Below, in pieces: positions 16,495 to 23,725 of a stretch of 64,000 bases of DNA. Origin of the DNA: Sinomicrobium kalidii (GTDB taxonomy: Bacteria; Bacteroidota; Bacteroidia; Flavobacteriales; Flavobacteriaceae). Every line of letters starts with the position of its first letter. Position 1 is the first letter of the stretch. Location: assembly GCF_021183825.1 (NCBI RefSeq), contig NZ_CP089211.1:1612001-1676000 (forward strand). The letters run 5' to 3'. A model generated the notes under the pieces. The model was not told where the DNA came from and searched no databases. It worked only from the letters and a program-made list of their open reading frames with translations. Made by a program: the position numbers and the translations under genes.

Positions 16495-17745
16495 CTACCT
16501 GGCCACAAGCTGTACGGTGTTCTGTAGTCGTTGTTTCAGCAATATCTCCTTGTCGTTTTCCAGTTCGTCCAGGGACTCTGTTGTGGCATGCCTCACCGTG
16601 TAGAGCGATACTCCTTCCTCGCACTCTACCTTAAACTTGGCCTTGAGTATATTCAACAGGTCCTGGAGCTTGTTGAATTTATTGTCCACACATACCGAAA
16701 AACTAATGGCAGAGTTCTGGATAACATCCACCTTCATCCGGTGGTCGTGAAGCAACCTGAATATTTCGCTGATATTGTCTTCCACAATAAAAGAGAAATC
16801 GAGGGAAGAAAGGGAGATCAACACCTGATTCTTTTTCACGATAAAACACGGGATCTGAGGCTCCAGATGTTGTCCTTTGCTTACACTGGTCCCCTTTTCC
16901 GTGGGATTTACGAAAGATTTCACATACAACGGTATTTCCTTGCGTTGCAGGGGTTGTAACGTTTTGGGGTGGATTACGGATGCCCCGTAAAATGCCAGTT
17001 CTATGGCTTCCGTATAGGAAATCTGATTGAGCAGCCGGGCATTCTCAAAATACCTCGGGTCGGCATTCAGTACGCCGGGTACGTCTTTCCATATGGTAAC
17101 GCTCTCCGCGTTGAGACAGTATGCAAATATCGCCGCCGTGTAATCCGAGCCTTCCCTGCCGAGTGTGGTAGTAAAATTATTGGGATCGCTCCCCAGAAAT
17201 CCCTGGGTAATATTCAGCAGACTTTTATTCACCCCTTCATTTATGTTTTGTTGCGTGTTTTCCCAATCTACACTGGCATCGCGATAACTGTCATCGGTCT
17301 TGATAAAGTTCCGCACGTCGAGCCAGGTGTTTTTGATACCGGTTTCCAGCATATACTGGCTTATTATTGTAGTGGAGACCAGTTCACCGAAACCTATCAC
17401 CTGGTCATACACAAAACTGTAGTTGGGCGATTTGTTTCTTCCCAGAAAGGAACTCAGTTCTGCAAAAAGTCCGTCCACTTTCCAGAAAACGGGGTGGCTT
17501 TCCCTTTCAAAGAGTTCGAGCAATATCTTGTCGTGATATTTTTTTACATCCTGTATTGAACGCTGTAACTCTTCTTCATTGTGAAAGTAGTTATTTATAA
17601 CTTCTTCAAGGGCATTGGTGGTCTTTCCCATTGCAGAGACCACAAGAAGGGTATTGTCATATCCTACGGTTTCCAATACCTTCACCACATTCTTGACCCC
17701 CTGGGCATCCTTGACCGATGCTCCTCCGAACTTAAATATTTTCAT
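16495..17745 (-). CDS. Aspartate kinase (monofunctional)
   Basis: A 416-residue enzyme that phosphorylates L-aspartate in the first step of the Lys/Met/Thr/Ile route. The kinase domain opens with KIFKFGGASVKDAQG and includes GREGSDYTAA near residue 200 and the DVPGVLNADPR segment near 225. Two C-terminal ACT-like regions (about 295-400) are expected to bind regulatory amino acids. I use the ATG at 17745 (MKIFKFGGAS), the normal family start; an upstream frame extension of 14 residues has no resemblance to the family. It is not fused to homoserine dehydrogenase, unlike the flavobacterial thrA. The GNAT gene lies about 100 bases upstream on the same strand. Confidence 0.92.
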   Translation of the reverse strand: MKIFKFGGASVKDAQGVKNVVKVLETVGYDNTLLVVSAMGKTTNALEEVINNYFHNEEELQRSIQDVKKYHDKILLELFERESHPVFWKVDGLFAELSSFLGRNKSPNYSFVYDQVIGFGELVSTTIISQYMLETGIKNTWLDVRNFIKTDDSYRDASVDWENTQQNINEGVNKSLLNITQGFLGSDPNNFTTTLGREGSDYTAAIFAYCLNAESVTIWKDVPGVLNADPRYFENARLLNQISYTEAIELAFYGASVIHPKTLQPLQRKEIPLYVKSFVNPTEKGTSVSKGQHLEPQIPCFIVKKNQVLISLSSLDFSFIVEDNISEIFRLLHDHRMKVDVIQNSAISFSVCVDNKFNKLQDLLNILKAKFKVECEEGVSLYTVRHATTESLDELENDKEILLKQRLQNTVQLVAR

Positions 17746-17846
17746 AGGTTTTCTATCTCTTATCGATTGTCGGGTTCTGAAAATCAAACAACACGTTTTC
17801 TTTCTTTACCACTCGTTCATTACTGTTTTTCCCCTGATCTGTCCTG

Positions 17847-18332
17847 TTATTTGAGGTTGGCAACATAGTTGGCTATGCCCTTCTCGTCAAGGTGTACTAC
17901 ATTCCATTCTTTAATGATGCGGGCGCCGTTGTGTTCATAAAACTTAATAGCCGGTTCGTTCCAGTCGAGCACTTCCCAGTTTATCCGTTTTACCCCGAGT
18001 TCATGACCGTATTCGATCACCCTCGACAGCAATGCCTTCCCCAGGCCCTTACCCCGGTATTTACGGGACACAACAAGATCTTCCAGGTGTAAGGCAATTC
18101 CCTTCCAGGTAGAATAACGCGGATACACCAGTGCAATCCCTGCAATATTATCTTCCATTTCGGCCACAAAACAGTGAAAGGCAGGTTTTTCCCCGAAACC
18201 GTCCCGTTCGAGGTCTTCCACAGTGATCTCCACCGCATCCGGTTCTTTTTCAAAAACTGCCAGTTCTTCGATTAATGCCATGACTCCGGGCATATCCCCT
18301 ATTGTAGCATCTCTGATAATATATGGCGCCAT
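17847..18332 (-). CDS. GNAT family N-acetyltransferase (diamine acetyltransferase-like)
   Basis: A 161-residue single-domain GNAT enzyme. The acetyl-CoA pyrophosphate-binding segment is SRKYRGKGLGKALLSRVIEY near residue 88 (R/Q-x-x-G-x-G/A), preceded by the strand LHLEDLVV. The combination YSTWKG..LHLEDL and LDWNEPAIKFYEHNGA resembles spermidine/spermine-type acetyltransferases, so a polyamine or thialysine-like substrate is possible, but this is inference. It reads toward aspartate kinase on the same strand. A minus-strand -7 element TAACTTTG lies 38 bases upstream of the start codon. Confidence 0.85.
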   Translation of the reverse strand: MAPYIIRDATIGDMPGVMALIEELAVFEKEPDAVEITVEDLERDGFGEKPAFHCFVAEMEDNIAGIALVYPRYSTWKGIALHLEDLVVSRKYRGKGLGKALLSRVIEYGHELGVKRINWEVLDWNEPAIKFYEHNGARIIKEWNVVHLDEKGIANYVANLK

Positions 18333-18369
18333 TGTTGTTCCGATTTTCTTTGCTGTTCTAAATGTAACA

Positions 18370-18377
18370 CAAAGTTA
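18370..18377 (-). promoter_or_regulatory. Minus-strand -7 element TAACTTTG for the GNAT gene
   Basis: An exact TAnnTTTG on the minus strand (plus-strand reading CAAAGTTA), placing the transcript start near 18363, about 30 bases before the ATG. No clear -33 TTTG. Confidence 0.5.
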
Positions 18378-18669
18378 TATAAGTATTTTTTAACTGGGAA
18401 TAAATTCCTTCCGAAATCGTTTTAGTTTCACAATTTTGTCGATATTTGTGACCGGGACAACGTCATTCATACAGATTCTTATCAAACATCGGGGTTGAAT
18501 TCCGGAAAATGACCATTAAGCAGGGGAAAATACACGCAGTTACTGACAAAGGTTGCCTTTACGGCACGAGGTACCCCGGCTTCGTATCCCATACGGAAAA
18601 CTACCATCCGTATACTACATTTTCATACCGCACTACATTAATCACTCAACATACAGAAAACAAGATCCT
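18378..18669. other. Divergent spacer and fbp leader
   Basis: The spacer between divergent GNAT and fbp holds no gene. A near-match to the -7 consensus (GATATTTG, 18440-18447) could serve fbp. A hairpin ATACGG/CCGTAT (18591-18596 with 18608-18613) sits about 60 bases before the fbp ATG and could be a leader structure. The open frame that starts at 18553 is an upstream extension of fbp without family resemblance. Confidence 0.4.
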
Positions 18670-19677
18670 ATGAAAAAACATAAAACTCTGGGAGAATTCA
18701 TTATTGAAAAACAGGCGGAATTCAGGTATTCTTCCGGTGAACTGTCCAAACTCATCAATGCCATACGCCTCGCGGCCAAAGTGGTGAATCACGAAGTGAA
18801 CAAGGCCGGACTTGTAGATATCATAGGCGCTTCGGGAGATACAAACATACAGGGCGAAAACCAGCAAAAGCTGGATGTCATGGCCAATGAAAAATTCATA
18901 CAGACCCTGACCAACAGGGAAATTGTCTGCGGAATTGCTTCGGAGGAGGAAGACGACTTTATAACCATCAACAGCCTGGACAAAAAACACCAGAACAAAT
19001 ACATTGTCCTGATTGACCCGCTTGACGGTTCGAGCAACATAGATGTCAATGTTTCCGTGGGGACCATTTTTTCCATCTACAGAAGGGTCACTCCCATCGG
19101 CACCCCGGTTACACTTGACGACTTTCTTCAGCCGGGAAGGAATCAGGTGGCCGCCGGTTATGTCATCTACGGCACTTCCACCATGCTGGTATACACTACC
19201 GGGCACGGTGTAAACGGGTTTACGCTAAACCCCGCAATAGGCACTTTTTACCTGTCTCACCCCAATATGTGCTATCCCGAAAACGGAAGGATATATTCTG
19301 TAAACGAAGGCAATTACATCCATTTCCCCCAGGGAGTGAAAGATTATATAAAATATTGTCAGAAAGAGGAAGACGATCGCCCTTATACTTCCAGATATAT
19401 CGGCTCGCTGGTATCGGATTTTCACCGGAACATGATAAAAGGCGGTATTTACATGTACCCGAAAAGCAGCAAAACACAAGACGGAAAACTGCGTTTGCTC
19501 TACGAATGCAACCCTATGGCCCTTATTGCCGAACAGGCCAATGGTAAGGCCAGTGACGGCTTCCGGCGCATCCTTGATATCCAGCCCGAAGAACTCCACC
19601 AGCGCACCTCCTTCTTCTGCGGCAGTAAAAAAATGGTGGAGAAAACAGAAGAGTTTATGCTTAAGTCCCCCAGTTAA
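18670..19677 (+). CDS. fbp: Class I fructose-1,6-bisphosphatase
   Basis: A 335-residue gluconeogenic enzyme that removes the 1-phosphate of fructose-1,6-bisphosphate. Metal and substrate motifs are visible: [17 protein letters not shown] near residue 58, ASEEEDDF near 93, the metal-binding [12 protein letters not shown] near 116, [15 protein letters not shown] near 160, and [17 protein letters not shown] near 277. I take the ATG at 18670 ([15 protein letters not shown]); the frame extends upstream to 18553 but that part is not protein-like. A weak hairpin-plus-T tract at 19676 and a new promoter at 19710 separate it from the GTPase-linked operon that follows. Confidence 0.94.
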   Translation: MKKHKTLGEFIIEKQAEFRYSSGELSKLINAIRLAAKVVNHEVNKAGLVDIIGASGDTNIQGENQQKLDVMANEKFIQTLTNREIVCGIASEEEDDFITINSLDKKHQNKYIVLIDPLDGSSNIDVNVSVGTIFSIYRRVTPIGTPVTLDDFLQPGRNQVAAGYVIYGTSTMLVYTTGHGVNGFTLNPAIGTFYLSHPNMCYPENGRIYSVNEGNYIHFPQGVKDYIKYCQKEEDDRPYTSRYIGSLVSDFHRNMIKGGIYMYPKSSKTQDGKLRLLYECNPMALIAEQANGKASDGFRRILDIQPEELHQRTSFFCGSKKMVEKTEEFMLKSPS

Positions 19678-19696
19678 AGGTATTTGCACCTTTTTT
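19676..19696 (+). terminator. Weak terminator after fbp
   Basis: AAAGGT/ACCTTT stem (19676-19681 with 19688-19693) with an ATTTGC loop, followed by three more T. Short, so partial read-through is likely. Confidence 0.4.
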
Positions 19697-19709
19697 ACCT
19701 GATTTTTGT

Positions 19710-19717
19710 TACCTTTG
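19710..19717 (+). promoter_or_regulatory. -7 element TACCTTTG before the coiled-coil gene
   Basis: An exact TAnnTTTG, predicting a transcript start near 19724, 17 bases before the ATG at 19741. It shows that the longer frame starting at 19684 is not used. Confidence 0.6.
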
Positions 19718-19740
19718 TCCCAAATTCATACCGTACAACC

Positions 19741-20097
19741 ATGGCAAAGGAAAAAAATCACCCTGAGACAAATGGAACATCCGTTGATCCTACGTCCAAA
19801 ATAGAAGCGATAAAAAACCTTATTTTCGGCGAGAATATTCAGGAATACAATACTGAATTCGAAGCTGTTAAAAAAGACATTACACAAAAAAAGAAAGAGC
19901 TCGAGGCCTTGATCGAAGATACCCGTACGGAGCTCATGCAAACCATTGACAACCTGGGGACAGACGTTAACATCAGGATCACGGAACTGGAAAACTCACT
20001 CCAGGACAAAGCAGATACACTGGACCAGAAAAAGGTAGACAGGTCTACTCTCGGAAAACTCCTCATTCAACTCGGAGAAAAGATAAAGGACAAATAA
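19741..20097 (+). CDS. Coiled-coil protein of the GTPase operon
   Basis: A 118-residue soluble protein. The N-terminus (MAKEKNHPETNGTSVDPTSK) is polar and probably disordered. A short segment KIEAIKNLIFGENIQEYN is followed by a long heptad-rich coiled coil (about residues 42-100, rich in K, E, L and D), and the end is KKVDRSTLGKLLIQLGEKIK. No named domain is recognised. I infer, from memory of similar loci, that small coiled-coil proteins with a KKVDR..L..LL tail occur next to the protein type encoded at 20236. The ATG at 19741 fits the promoter at 19710. A perfect eight-base hairpin lies downstream, and the next gene has its own -7 element. Confidence 0.75.
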   Translation: MAKEKNHPETNGTSVDPTSKIEAIKNLIFGENIQEYNTEFEAVKKDITQKKKELEALIEDTRTELMQTIDNLGTDVNIRITELENSLQDKADTLDQKKVDRSTLGKLLIQLGEKIKDK

Positions 20098-20143
20098 AGG
20101 GCGATTAACAAGATATTATCACAGTAATACAATCCATACATTT

Positions 20144-20172
20144 AGGCAATCTGAACACAAACAGGATTGCCT
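20144..20172 (+). terminator. Hairpin between coiled-coil gene and 20236 gene
   Basis: A perfect stem AGGCAATC/GATTGCCT (20144-20151 with 20165-20172) with a 13-base loop, followed by the T-rich but broken GTTGTCTGTTT. It could be a weak terminator or an mRNA-processing stem. Confidence 0.45.
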
Positions 20173-20225
20173 GTTGTCTGTTTCCTGTAATCCAAACACC
20201 CTTAATAACGGGTAAAACCTGCAAT

Positions 20226-20233
20226 TATCTTTG
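20226..20233 (+). promoter_or_regulatory. -7 element TATCTTTG touching the start of the GTPase-linked gene
   Basis: An exact TAnnTTTG that ends only two bases before the ATG at 20236. A transcript from it would start at or just inside the coding region. Either translation is leaderless or the element is fortuitous. Confidence 0.45.
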
Positions 20234-20235
20234 TG

Positions 20236-21063
20236 ATGAATGAGAATGACAAGCTAAACATCCTGAAAGATATTCTCCTCACGGATGACCGGGAGTACGC
20301 AGAGACCATTGCCAAACGTATAAAAGCGTTGGAAAAGGTACTTCATACCCGTTCGGAACTTGCAGACAGGGTAGACCCCATAATAGACCACAAACTGGAC
20401 GAGTTCATCGACGAAATCCCGAAGACCCTGGGGCCCACCATTACGAAAACCCTGAAAACGGAAATCAAAAATTCTAAGGAACAGGTGGTAGAGGCACTTT
20501 ACCCCATTATGGGTAAAATGATCAAGAAATACGTATGGCAGGAAATAAAGTTATTGTCGGAAAGGGTGAGCAAGCAGGTAGAAAACAGTTTTTCGTTAAA
20601 TGCCTGGAAACGAAAGGCGAAAGCCTGGTTTACGGGGGTAAAGGAACACGACCTCATCCTTTCGGAACTCGGAAATGCTTCCGTAGAGCAGGTATTTATC
20701 ATCGAAAAAAATTCGGGCATACTGCTGGGCAATTATTCCAAGACAAAGACCATAGACGAAGACATGTTTTCCGGGATGCTGACAGCCATTAAATCCTTTG
20801 TAGAAGACGCTTTCCAGCAAAAGGGACAAAATCTCGAACTCATAGAATATGAATTGTATCACATTCACATACAAAGTTTCGTTTCTTACTACGTAGCCGT
20901 AGTGGTTTCCGGACAATATACTACCCCAATTAAAAACAAATTACAGGATATTATTTTTAATTTTTCCGAAAACTTCCTGAGTTTAATGATCTATAATCCG
21001 GATATCGATAAAAATGATATTGTAAACGAACTAAATTATTATTTTAATAATGACCATATCTAA
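20236..21063 (+). CDS. GTPase-linked helical protein, 275 aa, unknown function
   Basis: A soluble protein of two parts. Residues 1-115 are helical and highly charged (NILKDILLTDDREYAETIAK, then DPIIDHKLDEFIDEIPKTLGPTI, VVEALYPIMGKMIKKYV). After a linker (ENSFSLNAWKRKAKAWFTGV) the C-terminal half is an alpha/beta domain (VEQVFIIEKNSGILLGNY, MFSGMLTAIKSFVEDAF, YELYHIHIQSFVSYYVAVV) with the strand order of a roadblock/longin-like or PAS-like fold. The same N-to-C pattern occurs, as I recall, at the front of OmpA-family proteins in cyanobacteria and proteobacteria, here without the OmpA part. It overlaps the small GTPase gene by 14 bases, and roadblock-like domains are typical partners of such GTPases, so a regulator role is inferred. 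Confidence 0.72.
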   Translation: MNENDKLNILKDILLTDDREYAETIAKRIKALEKVLHTRSELADRVDPIIDHKLDEFIDEIPKTLGPTITKTLKTEIKNSKEQVVEALYPIMGKMIKKYVWQEIKLLSERVSKQVENSFSLNAWKRKAKAWFTGVKEHDLILSELGNASVEQVFIIEKNSGILLGNYSKTKTIDEDMFSGMLTAIKSFVEDAFQQKGQNLELIEYELYHIHIQSFVSYYVAVVVSGQYTTPIKNKLQDIIFNFSENFLSLMIYNPDIDKNDIVNELNYYFNNDHI

Positions 21064-21535
21064 AAAAATTGTTCTTTTGGGGCATTTTGGTGTAGGGAAA
21101 ACCTCTTTGGTACGACGTTTTGTAGAGAACACCTTTTCTGATAATTATAAAGTCACCATCGGAGTACACATTTTAAAAAAAGAAGTGAAACTGCCGGAAA
21201 ACCAGGTCAATCTCATTATCTGGGATATAGAAGGCAGTGAAGATATTACCACGACCCGTCCGTCCTACCTGCTGGGATCGCATGGCTTTATCTATGTATT
21301 CGACACTACCCGGAAATCTACATACGAAAATCTGGCGGCAGATCTTGAACATCTGAAATCGGGCTACAACGACGTCCCCGTACTGGTGGTAGGCAATAAA
21401 AGTGACCTTGTGACCAAAACCCATCTCAGGGAAAACAAAAAGTATTTCGACCAGGCCCATTATTTCTCAAGTGCCAAAACCGGAGAAAATGTAGAAACCC
21501 TTTTTGAAGAACTGACACAAAAACTGATTGACTAA
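21050..21535 (+). CDS. Ras-superfamily small GTPase (prokaryotic Rab/Rup-like)
   Basis: A 161-residue single-domain GTPase with all guanine-binding motifs: P-loop GHFGVGKTS (11-19), switch I Thr36, WDIEGSE with Asp59 and Gly62 (switch II), NKSD (116-119) and SSAK (140-143). The Ras Gly12 position is Phe13 and the Gln61 position is Ser63, so intrinsic hydrolysis is expected to be slow or to use residues from a partner. There is no lipidation motif or membrane segment. It overlaps the upstream gene by 14 bases, and its TAA stop shares one base with the ATG of the histidine kinase gene (TAATG), so the three are translationally coupled. It belongs with MglA/Rup-type bacterial GTPases; the partner and process are unknown. 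Confidence 0.9.
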   Translation: MTISKKIVLLGHFGVGKTSLVRRFVENTFSDNYKVTIGVHILKKEVKLPENQVNLIIWDIEGSEDITTTRPSYLLGSHGFIYVFDTTRKSTYENLAADLEHLKSGYNDVPVLVVGNKSDLVTKTHLRENKKYFDQAHYFSSAKTGENVETLFEELTQKLID

Positions 21536-23040
21536 TGCTCAACGCCTATAAAAAGCAATTCCTGGTTCCAAAAGTGCAGTTTACCGTGATCTCGGAAAAG
21601 GGAGACATCCTGGACTCGGACGATATGCTTTTCCCCTTCAAAAAGGAAAAGAACATTATCCATTGCCACCCCTTTTTCGAAAGTATCATCCCCCTGCTCA
21701 ACCATACGGAAAAATCGCTTTCCTTTTCCTGTGTACATATCAACGGAAAAATATGCGACATCGATTGCAAAACCTTTGAAGACAAGGACCCCGTAATTAT
21801 TATTCACGACTTGTCCGAACACTATCAATCCCTGCAAACCGTTGCGCAAAAACGGAACGAAACGGTCATAGAATCGGAAATCCTCACCCTGCAGAATACG
21901 TATTTACAGGAAAAGGAGGCCTTTAAACGTACCTTTATAGCCAATTTCAGTCACGAAATCCGGAATCCGCTCACCGGAGTGTTCTCTTTCACCGAAATGC
22001 TGGAAAAAACCAGTCTTACCGATGAGCAATACGACCTGGTAGAAGTGATAAAAGCCCTGTGCCAGGACCTGAACGTCATGATAACGGACATCCTGGACCT
22101 TTCCAAAATAGAGGTGGGCAAGTTCGTTATAAACAATGAAATATTCGACTTTACCGAATTGCTCGACTCCATTAGTTTTATATATGCCACCAAGGCGAGG
22201 CAGAAGAAACTCCGCTTTCGCATGCACGTGGATGAAAAACTGCCGAGGTATATCGAAGGGGACAAAACACGAATAAAGCAGATACTGACCAATATTATAG
22301 AAAATGCCATCAAGTTTACCGAAGAGGGGTATATAGACCTCCATGTAAAGCTAAATCACAAAAGGGCAAACAAGGTAAATATCCAGTTCGAAATTACAGA
22401 TACCGGAATCGGCATTCCCAAAAAGTATCTTAACGATATTTTTACCAGTTTTACACAGGTACATAAAGACAACAAATACCCCGGAACAGGTCTTGGCCTG
22501 ACCATCGTAAAAAACCTCATCTCCCTGATGCAGGGCGAAATCACAGCGGAAAGCGAACCCGACAAGGGTACCGCCATACGGTTCAACCTGCGACTGAAGT
22601 TTCCTATAAACTACAAAGGGCCCGGGAAACCGGAGCAGGACAACAAGATCCTGTTCAAATCCAAAAAGAAATACAACATACTCCTTGTGGAAGACAATAA
22701 AATAAGCCAGATCATCGTACTCAAAATACTCTCTTCACAAGGCACTTTTTTCCTGGATATTGCCGAGAACGGGGAACAAGCCATGGAAAGGGTCGAAGAA
22801 AACCAGTACGACCTCATACTGCTGGATATCCGCCTTCCCGACGTGACCGGGTATGAACTGGCACCGGCCATCCGGAACCTACCGGAAAAAAAATATGCCA
22901 AAGTACCCATTGTGGCCCTTTCGGGCAGTATTCTGGGCGACAGCAAGACCAAATATAAAAAGTCGGCTATTAACGACGTGCTGCAAAAACCGTTTCAGGA
23001 ACAACAATTGCTCAAAAAACTCCATAAATTCCTGAAATAA
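21535..23040 (+). CDS. Soluble hybrid histidine kinase
   Basis: A 501-residue protein without signal or membrane segments. Residues 1-100 form a PAS-like sensory region (PKVQFTVISEKGDILDSDDM), then a coiled coil leads to the HisKA domain with the phospho-acceptor His140 in NFSHEIRNPL. The ATPase domain has the N box IIENAIKFT, G1 DTGIGIPKK and G2 GTGLGLTIV. A C-terminal receiver (about 382-501) has phospho-acceptor Asp431 in LILLDIRLPD and the conserved Lys in LQKPF. No DNA-binding output is fused and no separate regulator is adjacent. Its start overlaps the GTPase stop, so both are made together; a sensing role coupled to GTPase state is inferred. Confidence 0.92.
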   Translation: MLNAYKKQFLVPKVQFTVISEKGDILDSDDMLFPFKKEKNIIHCHPFFESIIPLLNHTEKSLSFSCVHINGKICDIDCKTFEDKDPVIIIHDLSEHYQSLQTVAQKRNETVIESEILTLQNTYLQEKEAFKRTFIANFSHEIRNPLTGVFSFTEMLEKTSLTDEQYDLVEVIKALCQDLNVMITDILDLSKIEVGKFVINNEIFDFTELLDSISFIYATKARQKKLRFRMHVDEKLPRYIEGDKTRIKQILTNIIENAIKFTEEGYIDLHVKLNHKRANKVNIQFEITDTGIGIPKKYLNDIFTSFTQVHKDNKYPGTGLGLTIVKNLISLMQGEITAESEPDKGTAIRFNLRLKFPINYKGPGKPEQDNKILFKSKKKYNILLVEDNKISQIIVLKILSSQGTFFLDIAENGEQAMERVEENQYDLILLDIRLPDVTGYELAPAIRNLPEKKYAKVPIVALSGSILGDSKTKYKKSAINDVLQKPFQEQQLLKKLHKFLK

Positions 23041-23132
23041 ACACTCCCCGGATAATCTGTAAAAACCTCCGTGGATTTTGGTAAAATGGAATGGAACAGA
23101 AGGTAATTCACAGCGGTTTAACACCCCGTTGC

Positions 23133-23564
23133 TTACCTGTTCATATGCCGTATTTCTTCCTTAAAAGTATCGAGATCGGCGCCGTGTGAAATCAGGTCGT
23201 AAGCCTTGCTTATAATGTATTTTACATTTCCCGGAGTGAAGCCCAGCCCTACTGCAAGTTTATGTAACATTCGTGTTTCTTCCTCATCGGCTATGTGATC
23301 TACATAGACCATACAGGTAAGATCGTAAAGCCGCTCCAGGCGGGAGTCGTAGAAAAAAGGAGGGTTGATGGGGTATTTGTCCGGATTCTTTAATATGGTT
23401 TTATAATCTTCCTCCGAAATGTTCAGGTTATCCGCCAGACGGTCCAGGAATGCTTTTTCTTCCGGGTTGATGTTCCCGTCAGACAAAGCTATTCGAACTA
23501 TGGCTGCAAAATGATCCCGGTTGCGCTCCAGGAAAGCGCTGGAATATAAATCTAAGATTGACAT
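23133..23564 (-). CDS. TerB-like protein
   Basis: A 143-residue all-helical cytosolic protein. It has the TerB-family features of paired acidic helices: VRIALSDGNINPEEKAFLDR near residue 25 and MVYVDHIADEEETRMLHKLA near 90, each a hydrophobic helix followed by D-x-x-x-x-x-E-E. TerB-type domains bind metals in tellurite-resistance complexes but are widespread in proteins of unknown role. I choose the ATG at 23564 (MSILDLYSSAF) because a minus-strand -7 element lies 34 bases upstream of it and the longer frame to 23633 includes that promoter. It converges with the histidine kinase gene and is divergent from mfd. Confidence 0.75.
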   Translation of the reverse strand: MSILDLYSSAFLERNRDHFAAIVRIALSDGNINPEEKAFLDRLADNLNISEEDYKTILKNPDKYPINPPFFYDSRLERLYDLTCMVYVDHIADEEETRMLHKLAVGLGFTPGNVKYIISKAYDLISHGADLDTFKEEIRHMNR

Positions 23565-23597
23565 ATGCTTTATAATATTTACGCTCCGAATTTTGCG

Positions 23598-23605
23598 CAA
23601 ATATA
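23598..23605 (-). promoter_or_regulatory. Minus-strand -7 element TATATTTG for the TerB-like gene
   Basis: An exact TAnnTTTG on the minus strand; transcription would start near 23591, about 27 bases before the chosen ATG. Confidence 0.6.
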
Positions 23606-23699
23606 CATCTTTATCCATAATCCCGGACAGCATATCATCCGATTCTTAATCCCGAAGGCGAATTCGTGTTTCCCTTACGTTATAAAAAACCGTTTTTAT

Positions 23700-23707
23700 T
23701 ACCTTTG
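23700..23707 (+). promoter_or_regulatory. -7 element TACCTTTG for mfd
   Basis: An exact TAnnTTTG. A start near 23714 leaves only the GTG at 23726 as an early in-frame start for mfd, which decides the annotation. Confidence 0.6.
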
Positions 23708-23725
23708 CACAAAATTATCTTTACA

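Noticed and set aside
18553..18669. Longer fbp start
   Set aside because: The added 39 residues do not resemble the family, and the ATG at 18670 begins the normal N-terminus.
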